Below, piece by piece: positions 52,117 through 62,349 of a stretch of 64,000 nucleotides of DNA. Every line of letters begins with the position of its first letter. The first letter of the stretch is position 1. The DNA comes from Chitinophaga pinensis (GTDB taxonomy: Bacteria; Pseudomonadota; Gammaproteobacteria; Burkholderiales; SG8-41), in assembly GCA_943329075.2 (NCBI GenBank), contig CALQCM020000011.1, positions 26,114-90,113 of the forward strand. Direction: 5' to 3'. Made by a program: the position numbers and the translations under genes. Below the pieces are notes generated by a model. It had not been told where the DNA came from, searched no databases, and saw nothing but the letters and a program-made list of their open reading frames with translations.

Positions 52117-52644
52117 ATGACATCCAACGGCCGTTTTTTTGCAGGGGTTTCGCGCCTCGCGGCACTCGCGCTGTGCCTCGCGCTCGCCGCCTGCGGCTTC
52201 CATCTGCGCGGCGAAGCGGCGCTGCCGTTCGATACCTTGTTCATTTCGGGTTCGCCGTCGTTCTCGACACAACTGGCGCGCGCCATCCGCGCCGGCAGCA
52301 AGACGCGTGTGATCGACAACCCGAAAGACGCGCAGGTCACGCTGCAGGTCGTCGGCGAACAGAACGAACGCGTCATCCTCTCGCTTTCCGGCAGCGGCCG
52401 CGTGCGCGAAATCCAGTTGCGCTACCGCATCTCCTACCGCCTGACCGACCGCGAAAGCCGCGAACTGCTGCCCACCAGCGAAGTGCAGTTGAAACGCGAC
52501 CTCACCTACAGCGACACGGACGTGCTCGGCAAGGAACAGGAAGAAGCGCTGCTGATCCGCGACATGCGCAGCGATGCCATACAGCAGGTGGTGCGGCGCC
52601 TGCAGCTGGCGCACATCGATTTAACGCCCAAAAGCACGCCCTGA
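52117..52644 (+). CDS. lptE: LPS-assembly lipoprotein LptE
   Basis: LptE is the outer-membrane lipoprotein plug of the LptD LPS translocon. The 175-residue product has a lipoprotein signal ending LAAC and continues GFHLRGEAALPFDTLFI, the LptE signature; the rest is a small alpha/beta domain (VTLQVVGEQNERVILSLSGSGRV, in part). The ATG at 52117 has GAGG nine bases upstream; a GTG at 52102 is an alternative. leuS-lptE-holA is the standard gene order. Confidence 0.94.
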   Translation: MTSNGRFFAGVSRLAALALCLALAACGFHLRGEAALPFDTLFISGSPSFSTQLARAIRAGSKTRVIDNPKDAQVTLQVVGEQNERVILSLSGSGRVREIQLRYRISYRLTDRESRELLPTSEVQLKRDLTYSDTDVLGKEQEEALLIRDMRSDAIQQVVRRLQLAHIDLTPKSTP

Positions 52645-52663
52645 GCGGTCACCGGCCGCATCC

Positions 52664-53692
52664 GTGAGCATCGCCGCCGAAGATCTCGCGCCACACCTCA
52701 AGCGCAAGCTTGCCCCGCTCTACACGGTATTCGGCGACGAACCGTTGCTGGTCATCGAGGCCGCCGACCGCATCCGCACCTGCGCGCGCGAGCAGGGTTA
52801 CGGCGAACGCGAAGTCCTGATCGCCGAACAGCATTTCGACTGGTCGCGCCTGCGCATCAGCAGTGTGTCGCAATCGCTGTTCGCTGCGCTGCGCATTCTT
52901 GAACTGCGCGTGCCCAGCGGCAAACCCGGCGTCGACGGCGGCAAGGCGCTGCAGGCGTTCAGCGCCGACCTGCCACCGGACACGGTGACGCTGATCCAGA
53001 TGGGGGAGATCGACTGGCGGTCGCGCAAGTCGGGTTGGTTCCTGGCACTGGAATCCGCCGGCAGCATGGTGGAAGCAGCGACGGTAAAACGCGACCGCCT
53101 GCCAACATGGATCGCCGCGCGCCTGCGCCTGCAGCAGCAAAGCGCCGATGAAGCCACGCTCGATTTTATCGCCGGCAAAGTCGAAGGCAACTTGCTCGCC
53201 GCCTTTCAGGAAGTGCAGAAACTCGCCCTGCTGTTCCCCGCCGGGCCGTTAAGCTTTGAGCAGGTCAAGGATGCCGTGCTCGACGTGGCGCGCTTCGATG
53301 TGTTCGATCTCGGCGAAGTGGTGCTGTCGGGCGACGCCGCGCGACTGGCGCGCACGCTCGACGGGCTCGACGGTGAAGGTGTCGCACCGCCGCTGGTGCT
53401 GTGGGCGATGAGCGAGGAAATCCGCACTGCCGGCCGCGTGCTCGCCGCCATCGAAGGCGGTCTGCCGATCCAGCAGGCGCTGCGCGACCTGCGCATCTGG
53501 GGCCCGCGTCAGCAGCTCTTGCAACGCCACATCAACCGCATTAAACGCAAACAGGTGGAAGCGGCGTTGCTGCACGCCGCACGCATCGACCGCATGAGCA
53601 AGGGCCTGGCCAAAGGCGATGTGTGGGACGAGTTGCTGCAACTCGGGCTGCGCTTCGCCAGCCGCCCGGCGAAACCGGCGCGCGCCGCCTAG
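52664..53692 (+). CDS. holA: DNA polymerase III, delta subunit
   Basis: HolA opens the beta clamp in the clamp-loader complex. The 342-residue protein begins with the typical [20 protein letters not shown] and has the AAA-like middle (about 130-215, [20 protein letters not shown]), ending in a helical collar domain. The start is GTG at 52664, 19 nt after lptE. Length is the usual 340-345. Confidence 0.95.
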   Translation: MSIAAEDLAPHLKRKLAPLYTVFGDEPLLVIEAADRIRTCAREQGYGEREVLIAEQHFDWSRLRISSVSQSLFAALRILELRVPSGKPGVDGGKALQAFSADLPPDTVTLIQMGEIDWRSRKSGWFLALESAGSMVEAATVKRDRLPTWIAARLRLQQQSADEATLDFIAGKVEGNLLAAFQEVQKLALLFPAGPLSFEQVKDAVLDVARFDVFDLGEVVLSGDAARLARTLDGLDGEGVAPPLVLWAMSEEIRTAGRVLAAIEGGLPIQQALRDLRIWGPRQQLLQRHINRIKRKQVEAALLHAARIDRMSKGLAKGDVWDELLQLGLRFASRPAKPARAA

Positions 53693-53757
53693 CCGGCGCC
53701 GTCCCCGCAGTAGCGCCGTGCTTCGGGCGACGGCGCGAATCACGGTATCATTCGCGC

Positions 53758-55014
53758 GTGGAACTCGAAACCTACATACACGACCTCGGCCAATGCGCGC
53801 GCGCCGCGTCGCGCCTGGTTGCCAAGGCCGACAGCGCGACCAAAAACAGAGCGCTTGCGTTGACCGCGGACGCCATCGAACGCGATCGCGCACGCCTCCT
53901 TGCAGCCAATGCCAAAGACGTCGCCGCCGCGCGCGCCGCCAAACTCGATGCGGCCGCCATCGACCGTCTGACGCTGACTGACAAAACCATCACCGCCATG
54001 GCCGACGGCCTGCGCCAGATTGCCACACTGCCCGATCCGGTCGGTGAAATCAGCGAACTCAAAGCGCGGCCGAGCGGCATCAAGGTCGGGCGCATGCGCG
54101 TGCCGCTGGGTGTGATCGCCATCATTTACGAATCGCGCCCCAACGTCACCGCCGATGCGGCCGGCCTCTGCCTGAAATCCGGCAATGCCTGCATTCTGCG
54201 CGGCGGTTCCGAATCAATTCATTCCAATCAGGCGATCGCGGTCTGCGTGCACGAAGGCCTGCGCGGTGCCGGGTTGCCCGAAGATGCGGTGCAGGTCGTC
54301 AACACCACCGATCGCGCCGCGGTCGGCGTGCTGCTGCGCATGAACGATTGCATCGACATCGTCGTGCCGCGCGGCGGCAAAAGCCTGATCGAACGCGTGA
54401 TGAATGAATCGCGCATCCCGATGATCAAGCACCTCGACGGCATCTGCCACGTCTATATCGACGACAAGGCCGACGTCGCCAAGGCTATCCGTATTGCTGA
54501 CAACGCCAAGACACAGCGCCTGGGCACCTGCAACACGATGGAGACGCTGCTGGTGGCACGCGCCATCGCCGGCGACATCCTGCCAAAGCTCGCCGCCGTC
54601 TACCACAGCAAGGGCATCGAACTGCGCGGTGATGCAGCGGCCCGCAAGATTGTGCCGACGATGAAACCCGCGACCGAGGAAGACTGGCGCACCGAATATC
54701 TCGACGCCATCCTCTCCGTGCGCGTGGTCGACGGTCTCGATCAGGCGATCGAACACATCGCCACCTACGGTTCGCAGCATACCGACGCGATCGTCACCGA
54801 AGACACGGCACGCGCGCAGCGTTTCCTGCGCGAAGTCGATTCGAGTTCGGTCATGGTCAACGCCTCGACGCGTTTTGCCGACGGCTACGAATACGGTCTT
54901 GGCGCCGAGATCGGCATCTCGACCGACAAGCTGCACGCGCGCGGCCCGGTCGGACTCGAAGGGTTGACGTCGCTGAAATGGGTGGTGTTCGGCGACGGCC
55001 AGATCAGAAACTAA
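53758..55014 (+). CDS. proA: Glutamate-5-semialdehyde dehydrogenase (gamma-glutamyl phosphate reductase)
   Basis: ProA makes glutamate-5-semialdehyde in proline synthesis. The 418-residue protein of the aldehyde dehydrogenase superfamily has the catalytic Cys in [12 protein letters not shown], the substrate region [20 protein letters not shown] and [13 protein letters not shown]. The family N-terminus fits a GTG start at 53758; the longer frame to 53623 overlaps holA. holA-proA adjacency is common. An inverted repeat follows 7 nt after its stop. Confidence 0.95.
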   Translation: MELETYIHDLGQCARAASRLVAKADSATKNRALALTADAIERDRARLLAANAKDVAAARAAKLDAAAIDRLTLTDKTITAMADGLRQIATLPDPVGEISELKARPSGIKVGRMRVPLGVIAIIYESRPNVTADAAGLCLKSGNACILRGGSESIHSNQAIAVCVHEGLRGAGLPEDAVQVVNTTDRAAVGVLLRMNDCIDIVVPRGGKSLIERVMNESRIPMIKHLDGICHVYIDDKADVAKAIRIADNAKTQRLGTCNTMETLLVARAIAGDILPKLAAVYHSKGIELRGDAAARKIVPTMKPATEEDWRTEYLDAILSVRVVDGLDQAIEHIATYGSQHTDAIVTEDTARAQRFLREVDSSSVMVNASTRFADGYEYGLGAEIGISTDKLHARGPVGLEGLTSLKWVVFGDGQIRN

Positions 55015-55020
55015 TTTTTT

Positions 55021-55101
55021 GCCACAGAGAACACAGAGGTCACAGAGTTAAACAGCAAGAGGCTTGCCGAGCGCGGGGATCTTCTCGGTGTTCTCTGTGG
55101 C
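55021..55101. repeat. MITE-like element with 14-bp inverted repeats upstream of lpdA
   Basis: GCCACAGAGAACAC (55021-55034) and GTGTTCTCTGTGGC (55088-55101) are perfect inverted repeats at the ends of an 81-bp element. The left end also carries three direct ACAGAG units (AACACAGAGGTCACAGAG). It contains no coding potential. The element ends 3 nt before the AAAGGAA Shine-Dalgarno of lpdA, so it forms the lpdA leader. Elements with CTCTGTGG arms are widespread in environmental proteobacteria. Confidence 0.8.
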
Positions 55102-55116
55102 CAAAGGAATTTGCAG

Positions 55117-56922
55117 ATGAGTAAAGAAATCGAAATCAAAGTCCCCGATATCGGCGACTTCAAAAACATCCCGGTGATCGAAATTCTGGTCAAACCCGGC
55201 GACCACGTCGAGGCGGAAGATCCGCTGCTCTCGCTTGAGTCGGACAAGGCGACGCTGGAAGTGCCCGCCCCCACCGCCGGCACCGTAAAAGAACTCAGGG
55301 TCAAAGTCGGCGACAAGGTATCGAAGGGCACGCTGATCATGACCCTGGATGCCGATGCGGCAAACACCCCTGCAGCTGCCGCAGCGGCGCCCGCAGCATC
55401 GCCGGCACCGGCCGCTGCAACAGCAAAGGCCACGCCCGCCAGCACCCCGGCACCGGTAACTGCTGCCAGTACACCGGCCACCGCGCCCTACAGCGGCCCC
55501 AAAGGCGACCTCCACGCCGAAGTCGTGGTACTCGGCGCCGGCCCCGGCGGTTATACCGCCGCCTTCCGCGCCGCCGACCTCGGCAAAAAAACCGTGCTGA
55601 TCGAACGCTACCCGTCGCTCGGCGGCGTGTGTCTGAATGTCGGCTGCATTCCGTCGAAAGCGCTGCTGCACGTCGCCAAGGTCATCACCGAAGCGGGCGA
55701 AATGGGCGCGCACGGCATCACCTTCGGCGCGCCGAAAATCGACATCGACAAACTGCGCGGCTGGAAAGACGGCGTTGTCAGCAAACTGACCAAAGGTCTC
55801 TCCGGTCTCGCCAAACAACGCAAAGTCACGGTCGTCGAAGGTCGTGGCGAATTCAGTTCGGCCAACATGATCCGCGTCGAAACAAAGGACGGCGTGAAAA
55901 CCGTTTCCTTCGATCACTGCATCATCGCCGCCGGCTCCAGCGTGGCGCGCATTCCGGGCTTTCCCTACGACAATCCGCGTTTGATCGATTCGACCGGCGC
56001 GCTGGCGCTGCCGGAAATACCCAAGCGCCTGCTGGTCATCGGCGGCGGCATCATCGGTCTTGAAATGGCCACGGTGTTCGACGCGCTGGGTTCGAAGATC
56101 ACGGTGGTCGAGTTGATGGACGGACTGGTGCCGGGGGCTGACCGCGATGTCGTGCGCCCGCTCGCCAGGCGGCTGGAGAAGCGTTATGAAAAAATACTGC
56201 TGAAAACCAAAGTCACAAAAATCGAAACGGTGAAAGACGGGCTCAAAGTCACGTTCGAAGGCGCGGATAACAAAAATGAGAACTCAACCGATACGTTTGA
56301 TTACGCCCTGATGGCGGTCGGCCGCCGCCCCAACGGCCGCGAGATAAAAGCCGAAGCCGCCGGCGTCACCGTGAATGAACGCGGCTTCATCCCCGTCGAC
56401 CAGCAGATGCGCACCAACGTGCCGCATATCTTCGGCATCGGCGACGTGGTGGGTGAGCCGATGCTGGCGCACAAGGCCACGCACGAAGGCAAGCTTGCCG
56501 CCGAAGTCATCGCCGGACACAAGGTCGCATTCGATGCCCGCACGATACCGTCGGTCGCCTACACCGATCCCGAACTGGCGTGGATGGGCCTCACCGAAAC
56601 ACAAGCGGAAAAACAGGGCATCGCCTACGACAAGGCGGTGTTTCCCTGGGCGGCCAGCGGTCGCGCACTGGCGACCGGCCGCGATGAGGGCATGACCAAA
56701 CTGCTCTTCGACAAAAATACGAAGCGCATCCTCGGCGCCGGCATGGTCGGCGTCAACGCCGGCGAATTGATTGCGGAAACCGTGCTCGCGCTCGAGATGG
56801 GCGCCGACGCCACCGACATCGGACTCACCATTCATCCGCATCCGACGCTGTCGGAAACGGTGTTCTTCGCTGCAGAAATCGCCGAGGGCAGCATTACGGA
56901 TTTGTACATGCCGAAAAAATAA
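55117..56922 (+). CDS. lpdA: Dihydrolipoyl dehydrogenase with N-terminal lipoyl domain
   Basis: The 601-residue protein has a biotinyl/lipoyl domain (about 1-80, lipoyl Lys44 in [11 protein letters not shown]), a long Ala/Pro/Thr linker (about 82-125), and the flavin disulfide oxidoreductase (about 130-600) with FAD motif [18 protein letters not shown], redox pair CLNVGC (Cys172, Cys177), NAD motif [10 protein letters not shown] and the C-terminal HPHPTLSE. Lpd with its own lipoyl domain is known for pyruvate dehydrogenase complexes of betaproteobacteria. Here aceE and aceF, its usual neighbours, are not in the window. AAAGGAA lies 7 nt before the ATG. Confidence 0.96.
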   Translation: MSKEIEIKVPDIGDFKNIPVIEILVKPGDHVEAEDPLLSLESDKATLEVPAPTAGTVKELRVKVGDKVSKGTLIMTLDADAANTPAAAAAAPAASPAPAAATAKATPASTPAPVTAASTPATAPYSGPKGDLHAEVVVLGAGPGGYTAAFRAADLGKKTVLIERYPSLGGVCLNVGCIPSKALLHVAKVITEAGEMGAHGITFGAPKIDIDKLRGWKDGVVSKLTKGLSGLAKQRKVTVVEGRGEFSSANMIRVETKDGVKTVSFDHCIIAAGSSVARIPGFPYDNPRLIDSTGALALPEIPKRLLVIGGGIIGLEMATVFDALGSKITVVELMDGLVPGADRDVVRPLARRLEKRYEKILLKTKVTKIETVKDGLKVTFEGADNKNENSTDTFDYALMAVGRRPNGREIKAEAAGVTVNERGFIPVDQQMRTNVPHIFGIGDVVGEPMLAHKATHEGKLAAEVIAGHKVAFDARTIPSVAYTDPELAWMGLTETQAEKQGIAYDKAVFPWAASGRALATGRDEGMTKLLFDKNTKRILGAGMVGVNAGELIAETVLALEMGADATDIGLTIHPHPTLSETVFFAAEIAEGSITDLYMPKK

Positions 56923-56954
56923 GCTTCATTGTTGTTCTTTCCTGAGGAGGAAAC

Positions 56955-58283
56955 ATGCACCGCAAAATCGCCGGTTCAATCAAATACGTCTTGAAATATG
57001 CAGCGCTGCTCACCGTGATGAACGCGCTGCCGCTCGCACATGCCGATCCGGTCCCGCCGGGCTGGTCCGCTGAAAACATGGAGGTGCTCGGCTATACCAT
57101 CATGGATGGCCGGCCCGGTTTCAAGATTTCGATGACGCGCGCCGGCGACCGCTGGTACGCGATCACCGCGCATTACAACGTGCCGGGCTGGAGCGTGGTC
57201 GACGTCACCGATCCGCGCAATCCGAAGACGGTTAAATTCATTCCGGGCCCGCCCAACACCAACACGGTGCAGGTCGATATCGCCGACGGCATCATGGTTG
57301 CCGCGCTGGGCCGTCCGGAAAACCGCGCCGGCACCGGCATGGATCCTAAAAAGCCGTATGAAGCGGGCGTGATTCTGATCGACGTTAAAGATCCGCTTAA
57401 TCCGAAAGAACTCGGCCGCTGGCACACCGACAATCCGTCCGGTCGCGGCACGCACCGCAATGCCTATCAGGGCGGCCGTTATGTGCATCTGGCTGCCGAC
57501 ATGAAGGGTTACGACGGCGACATCTATGTGATCCTCGATATCAGCAACCCGGCCAAACCGGTTGAAGCCGGCCGCTGGTGGGTGCCGGGGCAGCATGTGG
57601 CCGGCGGCGAAACACCGCAGAAAGATCCGAACGTCAATCTGCACAACCCGAACTTCGTCGATGGCAACCTGATGTATCTGTCGTATGGCGACGCCGGCAT
57701 GGTGGTGCTTGACATCAGCGACGCAAAAAAACCGAAACCGGTCTCGCAAACCAAGTTTCAGGCGCGCCACAAGTTCGACGTGCACACCGTGTCGCCGGAC
57801 TTCAAACGCAAACTGGTCTACGTCAATTCGGAGGCCGTGATTTCCGACTGCAAGGGCCCGCTTGATCACGCCACCATCGTCGACGTGTCGAACCCGGCGA
57901 AGCCGTTCGCGGTATCGCGCTTCCCGGTACCGGTGCCGCCGGCCGGCCTGCCCTACAAGAATTTCTGCGACAAGGGCGGGCGCTTCGGGCCGCACAACAT
58001 GAACCAGCTGCAATACAACCCGAACGTCCAGCAACAGGGCAACCTCGCCTACCTGACGTGGTTCAATGCAGGCCTGCGCGTTTACGATGTCTCCGACAAG
58101 CGCCTGCCGCGCGAAATCGGCAACTTCGTCGCCGGCCTGCCGGAGAAACTCTACATCGAGTCCTACGGCAATTATGTGCGCATGGAAGATGTCTTCGTCG
58201 ACAGCCGCGGTTACATCTACCTCACTGGCGGGGCGCAACAGGGCATTTACATTCTGCGCTACACCGGACCGGTCAAAAACTGA
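56955..58283 (+). CDS. Secreted LVIVD-repeat (beta-propeller) protein
   Basis: The 442-residue protein has a signal peptide (about 1-31, ending in AHA) and then repeats of about 45-60 residues with the LVIVD-type core, for example WSVVDVTDPRNPK, GVILIDVKDPLNPKE, IYVILDISNPAKPVE, MVVLDISDAKKPKP, HATIVDVSNPAKPF and LRVYDVSDKRLPRE. Such repeats fold into a beta propeller. The enzymatic role is unknown. GAGGAGGAAAC is an excellent Shine-Dalgarno. It follows lpdA by 32 nt, but no functional link is evident. A 333-bp gene-free stretch follows. Confidence 0.88.
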   Translation: MHRKIAGSIKYVLKYAALLTVMNALPLAHADPVPPGWSAENMEVLGYTIMDGRPGFKISMTRAGDRWYAITAHYNVPGWSVVDVTDPRNPKTVKFIPGPPNTNTVQVDIADGIMVAALGRPENRAGTGMDPKKPYEAGVILIDVKDPLNPKELGRWHTDNPSGRGTHRNAYQGGRYVHLAADMKGYDGDIYVILDISNPAKPVEAGRWWVPGQHVAGGETPQKDPNVNLHNPNFVDGNLMYLSYGDAGMVVLDISDAKKPKPVSQTKFQARHKFDVHTVSPDFKRKLVYVNSEAVISDCKGPLDHATIVDVSNPAKPFAVSRFPVPVPPAGLPYKNFCDKGGRFGPHNMNQLQYNPNVQQQGNLAYLTWFNAGLRVYDVSDKRLPREIGNFVAGLPEKLYIESYGNYVRMEDVFVDSRGYIYLTGGAQQGIYILRYTGPVKN

Positions 58284-58616
58284 CTTTTGACAAGACCAGG
58301 GCGGCGGACGCGGACGGCGCCGCCGCCCGCGCCCGGATTCGCGGCCGAATGCCTGCAGTAGTGTTTTTCCGCCGCTAAATTAACGCTTTACCGGCCCGCC
58401 AATAACCCTACTCGCAGCGGCATTGCGCTGCGCACACGCACGCCGCCATTTGCGCCTCTAGTGCTTGAAATTTCAGGGCTTTTCACCGCAGCAATGGAAG
58501 CGTAAGATAGCGCCCACCCAAACCGCCGTCAGTCTGTTGTAGCGCTCGCGCGTTAGTGTTTCCTAGCGCCCGCAGCAATCCGCAAAGATGCGCAGCGGGA
58601 GAAACGAGGAGAACGC
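58284..58616. other. Intergenic region upstream of the 2-oxoacid oxidoreductase operon
   Basis: No gene is supported in 333 bp. The start holds a GC-rich hairpin-prone stretch (GGCGGC to GCCGCC, about 58301-58328) that may end transcription of the LVIVD gene. A candidate promoter (TTTTCA, 17 bp, TAAGAT) is at 58480-58508, and the final 20 bp have the GAGGAGA Shine-Dalgarno for the next gene. Confidence 0.6.
58480..58508 (+). promoter_or_regulatory. Candidate promoter of the 2-oxoacid oxidoreductase operon
   Basis: TTTTCA (58480-58485), a 17-bp spacer and TAAGAT (58503-58508) resemble a moderate sigma-70 promoter. It is 109 bp before the TTG start of the next gene, so a transcript would have a leader of about 100 nt. 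Confidence 0.38.
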
Positions 58617-60443
58617 TTGAAGCCCACCGATATTTCCAACCCCGACTACTTCCACAAAGTAGTCGACTGCCAGCATGCGTGTCCCGCGCACACGCCGGTT
58701 CCCGAATACATCCGTCTGATTGCCGAAGGCAAATACAGCGATGCCTACATGATCAACTGGTATTCGAACGTGTTTCCGGGAATTCTCGGCCGCACTTGCG
58801 ACCGCCCCTGCGAACCGGCCTGCCGCCGCGGGCGCGTCGAAGAAAACAACGGTGAGAAGCCCGAACCGGTGGCGATCTGCCGCCTGAAGCGCGTCGCCGC
58901 CGACTACAAGGATGACGTCAATCCGCGCATGCCGAAAGCGCCGGAGAAGAAAAACGGCAAACGTATCGCCTGTCTGGGCGCCGGCCCGTCATCGCTGACC
59001 GTGGCGCGCGATCTCGCGCCGCTCGGTTACGACGTCACGGTCTACGACCGCGATCAACGCGCCGGCGGCATGATCTGGTCGCAGATCCCGCGTTTCCGCC
59101 TGCCGATGGAAGTGATCGATGAGGAAGTCGGTTACGTCTTCAACCTCGGCGTGCATTTCAAGAACGGCGTCAATATCGAGAGCCTGAAAAAAATCCTCGA
59201 TGAAAAATACGACGCCGTGTTCGTCGGCACCGGCGCACCGCGCGGCCGCGATCTTGAAATCCCCGGCCGCAAGGAAGCCGCCAAAAACATCCACATCGGC
59301 ATCGACTGGCTCTCCAGCGTGTCGTTCGGCCACACCGAGAAGATCGGCAAACGCGTGATCGTACTGGGCGGCGGCAACACGGCAATGGATTGTTGCCGTT
59401 CGTCGAAGCGGCTCGGTGGCGAAGACGTCAAGGTCATCGTGCGCTCGGGTTTCGAGGAAATGAAAGCCAGCCCGTGGGAGAAAGAAGACGCCGCACACGA
59501 AGGCATCCCGATCCTGAATTACCTCGTGCCGAAGACCTTTGTGCACAAGGACGGCAAACTGAGCGGCATGACCTTCGAGAAGGTCAAGGCCGAATACGAC
59601 GCCAAGGGCCGCCGCAAACTGGTGCCGACCGGCGAACCGGATCAACTCTTCGAATGCGACGACGTGCTGGTCGCGGTGGGACAGGAGAATTCATTTCCGT
59701 GGATCGAGCGCGATATCGGACTCGAATTCGACGACAAATGGGGCATGCCGGTGGTCGACAAGCTCACCATGCAATCGACGATTCCCAGCGTGTTCTTCGG
59801 CGGCGACGCCGCGTTCGGCCCGAAGAACATCATCTGGGCGGTGGCGCACGGCCACGATGCGGCGATCTCAATTGACAAGTTCTGCAGCGGCGAAGACCTC
59901 CAGGAGCGCCCCGCGCCGATGGTCAACCTGATCTCGCAGAAGATGGGCATCCACGAGTGGAGCTACGACAACTCGATCTCCAACGACCAGCGCTACAAAG
60001 TGCCGCTGAAGGACTCGAAGATCGCGCTGAAGAACATCAAGATCGAGGTCGAACTCGGCTTCGACCAGAAGCTCGCTTTGGCCGAGGCACAACGCTGCCT
60101 GAACTGCGATGCACAGACGGTGTTCGCGCCGAAACTGTGCATCGAATGCGATGCCTGCGTCGACATCTGCCCGATGGACTGCATCACCTTCACACCGAAT
60201 GCCGAAGAAGCGGAACTGCGCACGCAACTCAAGGCGCCGGCTGAAAACACCGATCAGGCGCTGTATGTGTCGGACATACTCAAGACCGGCCGCATCATGG
60301 CCAAGGACGAGGACGTCTGCCTGCATTGCGGCCTGTGTGCTGAACGCTGCCCGACCGGGGCCTGGGACATGCAGAAATTCCTCCTCGATATGACGCATGC
60401 AGGTCCGGGATGCAGAAGCAAGCCGCAAAGACGCGCGGCCTGA
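58617..60443 (+). CDS. GltD-like flavin/iron-sulfur oxidoreductase subunit (KorC-like)
   Basis: A 608-residue protein of the GltD/DPD family: N-terminal Fe-S region with CQHAC (18-22) and CDRPCEPAC (61-69), FAD-binding GAGPSSLTVARDL, NAD(P)-binding VLGGGNTAMDCC, and a C-terminal 2[4Fe-4S] ferredoxin domain with CIECDACVDICPMDC and CLHCGLCAERCP. It can shuttle electrons between NAD(P)H and low-potential Fe-S centres. Genes for the alpha and beta subunits of a 2-oxoacid oxidoreductase follow. A similar third subunit, KorC, makes the Azoarcus evansii enzyme use NADP+. The start is TTG with GAGGAGA upstream. Confidence 0.9.
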   Translation: MKPTDISNPDYFHKVVDCQHACPAHTPVPEYIRLIAEGKYSDAYMINWYSNVFPGILGRTCDRPCEPACRRGRVEENNGEKPEPVAICRLKRVAADYKDDVNPRMPKAPEKKNGKRIACLGAGPSSLTVARDLAPLGYDVTVYDRDQRAGGMIWSQIPRFRLPMEVIDEEVGYVFNLGVHFKNGVNIESLKKILDEKYDAVFVGTGAPRGRDLEIPGRKEAAKNIHIGIDWLSSVSFGHTEKIGKRVIVLGGGNTAMDCCRSSKRLGGEDVKVIVRSGFEEMKASPWEKEDAAHEGIPILNYLVPKTFVHKDGKLSGMTFEKVKAEYDAKGRRKLVPTGEPDQLFECDDVLVAVGQENSFPWIERDIGLEFDDKWGMPVVDKLTMQSTIPSVFFGGDAAFGPKNIIWAVAHGHDAAISIDKFCSGEDLQERPAPMVNLISQKMGIHEWSYDNSISNDQRYKVPLKDSKIALKNIKIEVELGFDQKLALAEAQRCLNCDAQTVFAPKLCIECDACVDICPMDCITFTPNAEEAELRTQLKAPAENTDQALYVSDILKTGRIMAKDEDVCLHCGLCAERCPTGAWDMQKFLLDMTHAGPGCRSKPQRRAA

Positions 60444-60510
60444 GCAACACGATGAGACACGCATTCCGTATTCAGTCGCGAAAACCACGGACAACAAAGG
60501 GTCTGTTCGA

Positions 60511-62349
60511 ATGAAACGCATAGAATCAACCAACGACTTCGTCGTCAAATTCGCCAACGTCAACGGCTCCGGCTCGGCCAGCGCCAACGAACTGTTCGCG
60601 CGCGCTATCCTGCGCATGGGCGTGCCGGTGGCGCCGCGCAACATCTTCCCGTCGAACATCCAGGGGCTGCCGACCTGGTACGAGGTGCGCGTCACCGAAG
60701 CCGGCTACCAGGCGCGGCGCGGCGGTGTCGATCTGATGGTGGCGATGAATCCGCAGACCTGGGACGCTGACGTCAAGGAAATCGAGGCCGGCGGTTACCT
60801 CTTCTACGACAACACCAAGCCGCTGCCGAAATCGAAATTCCGCGATGACATCACCGTCATCGGCATGCCGCTGACCGGCATCTGCAACGCGACCTACACC
60901 GATCCGCGCCAGCGCCAGCTCTTCAAAAACATCGTTTACGTCGGCGCGCTGTCGGCGCTGCTCGAAATCGACCCCGCTGAAATCGAGCGCCTGTTCTCCG
61001 AACAATACAAGGGCAAAGAAGCGCTGCTGCAATCGAACGTGAAGGCGCTGCGCCTCGGCCGCGACTACGCGCTCGAGCACCTCGATTGCCCGCTCGGGCT
61101 GCGCATCAAACGCGCCAATGCGGTGGGTAACAAAATTTTCCTCGAAGGCAACAATGCCGTCGCCCTCGGCGCCGTCTACGGCGGCGCCACGGTGTGCGCG
61201 TGGTATCCGATCACGCCGTCGTCGTCGGTGGCCGAAGCCTTCATCAAACATTGCCAGAAATTCCGCGTCGATGCGGCGACCGGCAAACACAAATACGCCA
61301 TCGTGCAGGCCGAAGACGAACTCGCCTCGATCGGCATCGTGATCGGTGCCGGCTGGAACGGCGCGCGCTCGTTCACCGCAACCTCCGGCCCCGGCATCTC
61401 GCTGATGACCGAGTTCATCGGGCTCGCCTACTTTGCCGAAATTCCCGCGGTGATCGTCGACGTGCAGCGCGGCGGCCCTTCGACCGGCATGCCGACGCGC
61501 ACACAACAGTCGGACCTCTTAGCCTGCGCCTACGCCTCGCACGGCGACACCAAACACGTGCTGCTGTTTCCGGAAGATCCGCGCGAGAGTTTCGAACTCA
61601 CCGCCAAGGCCTTCGATCTGGCCGAGCGCCTGCAAACGCCGATCTTCGTGATGACCGATCTCGACATCGGTATGAACACGCGTCTGTGCGAACCGCTAGT
61701 CTGGGACGACAGCGTCGAGTACGACCGCGGCAAGGTCATGACCTACGAAGAACTCGAGGCGGGCCGCGATTTCGGCCGCTATAACGACGTTGATGGCGAC
61801 GGCATTCCGTTCCGCACGCTGCCGGGCACGCACCCGACGCGCGGCGGCTACTTCACGCGCGGCACCACCAAGAACCGCTACGCGCAATACAGCGAAGCCG
61901 GCCCCGATTACATCTACAACGTGCAGCGTCTGCTGCGCAAATTTGAAACCGCGAAAACCTGTGTGCCCTCGCCGCTGCTCTACCCGGCCGAGAAGCCGGC
62001 GCGTTTCGGCGCCATCTTCTACGGCTCGACGAGCCCCGCCATGCAGGAGGCGCTCGATGTGCTCGCCGCACGCGGCATCCATGTCAATGCGCTGCGCGTG
62101 CGCGCCTTCCCGTTCCAGGACGAGATCGCCGATTTCGTCGCCTCGCACCCGTGGGTGTTCGTGGTCGAACAGAACCGCGACGCCCAGCTGAAAACACTGC
62201 TGGTGAATGAAGCCAAGGTGAACCCGTCGCGACTGCTCTCGATTCTGCATTACGACGGCACGCCGATCACCGCGCGCTTCATCGTCGAACAGATTTCGCA
62301 ACATGCGGCCGCGCGCACCGTGGTCCCGCTCAAAAAGGTGGTGTCATGA
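60511..62349 (+). CDS. korA: 2-oxoacid:acceptor oxidoreductase, fused gamma-alpha subunit (KorA-like)
   Basis: The 612-residue protein has a gamma (CoA/TPP-cofactor) domain at the N-terminus (about 1-190: FVVKFANVNGSGSASANELFARAI in part) fused to the alpha domain (about 205-600) with ACAWYPITPSSS-like VCAWYPITPSSSVAEAF, GPGISLMTEFIGLAYFAEIPAVIVDVQRGGPSTGMPT (quoted in part). This is the 2-oxoglutarate/2-oxoacid ferredoxin oxidoreductase pattern. Substrate specificity (2-oxoglutarate or other) cannot be proved from sequence. It overlaps korB by 4 nt and follows the flavin subunit by 67 nt. Confidence 0.92.
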   Translation: MKRIESTNDFVVKFANVNGSGSASANELFARAILRMGVPVAPRNIFPSNIQGLPTWYEVRVTEAGYQARRGGVDLMVAMNPQTWDADVKEIEAGGYLFYDNTKPLPKSKFRDDITVIGMPLTGICNATYTDPRQRQLFKNIVYVGALSALLEIDPAEIERLFSEQYKGKEALLQSNVKALRLGRDYALEHLDCPLGLRIKRANAVGNKIFLEGNNAVALGAVYGGATVCAWYPITPSSSVAEAFIKHCQKFRVDAATGKHKYAIVQAEDELASIGIVIGAGWNGARSFTATSGPGISLMTEFIGLAYFAEIPAVIVDVQRGGPSTGMPTRTQQSDLLACAYASHGDTKHVLLFPEDPRESFELTAKAFDLAERLQTPIFVMTDLDIGMNTRLCEPLVWDDSVEYDRGKVMTYEELEAGRDFGRYNDVDGDGIPFRTLPGTHPTRGGYFTRGTTKNRYAQYSEAGPDYIYNVQRLLRKFETAKTCVPSPLLYPAEKPARFGAIFYGSTSPAMQEALDVLAARGIHVNALRVRAFPFQDEIADFVASHPWVFVVEQNRDAQLKTLLVNEAKVNPSRLLSILHYDGTPITARFIVEQISQHAAARTVVPLKKVVS

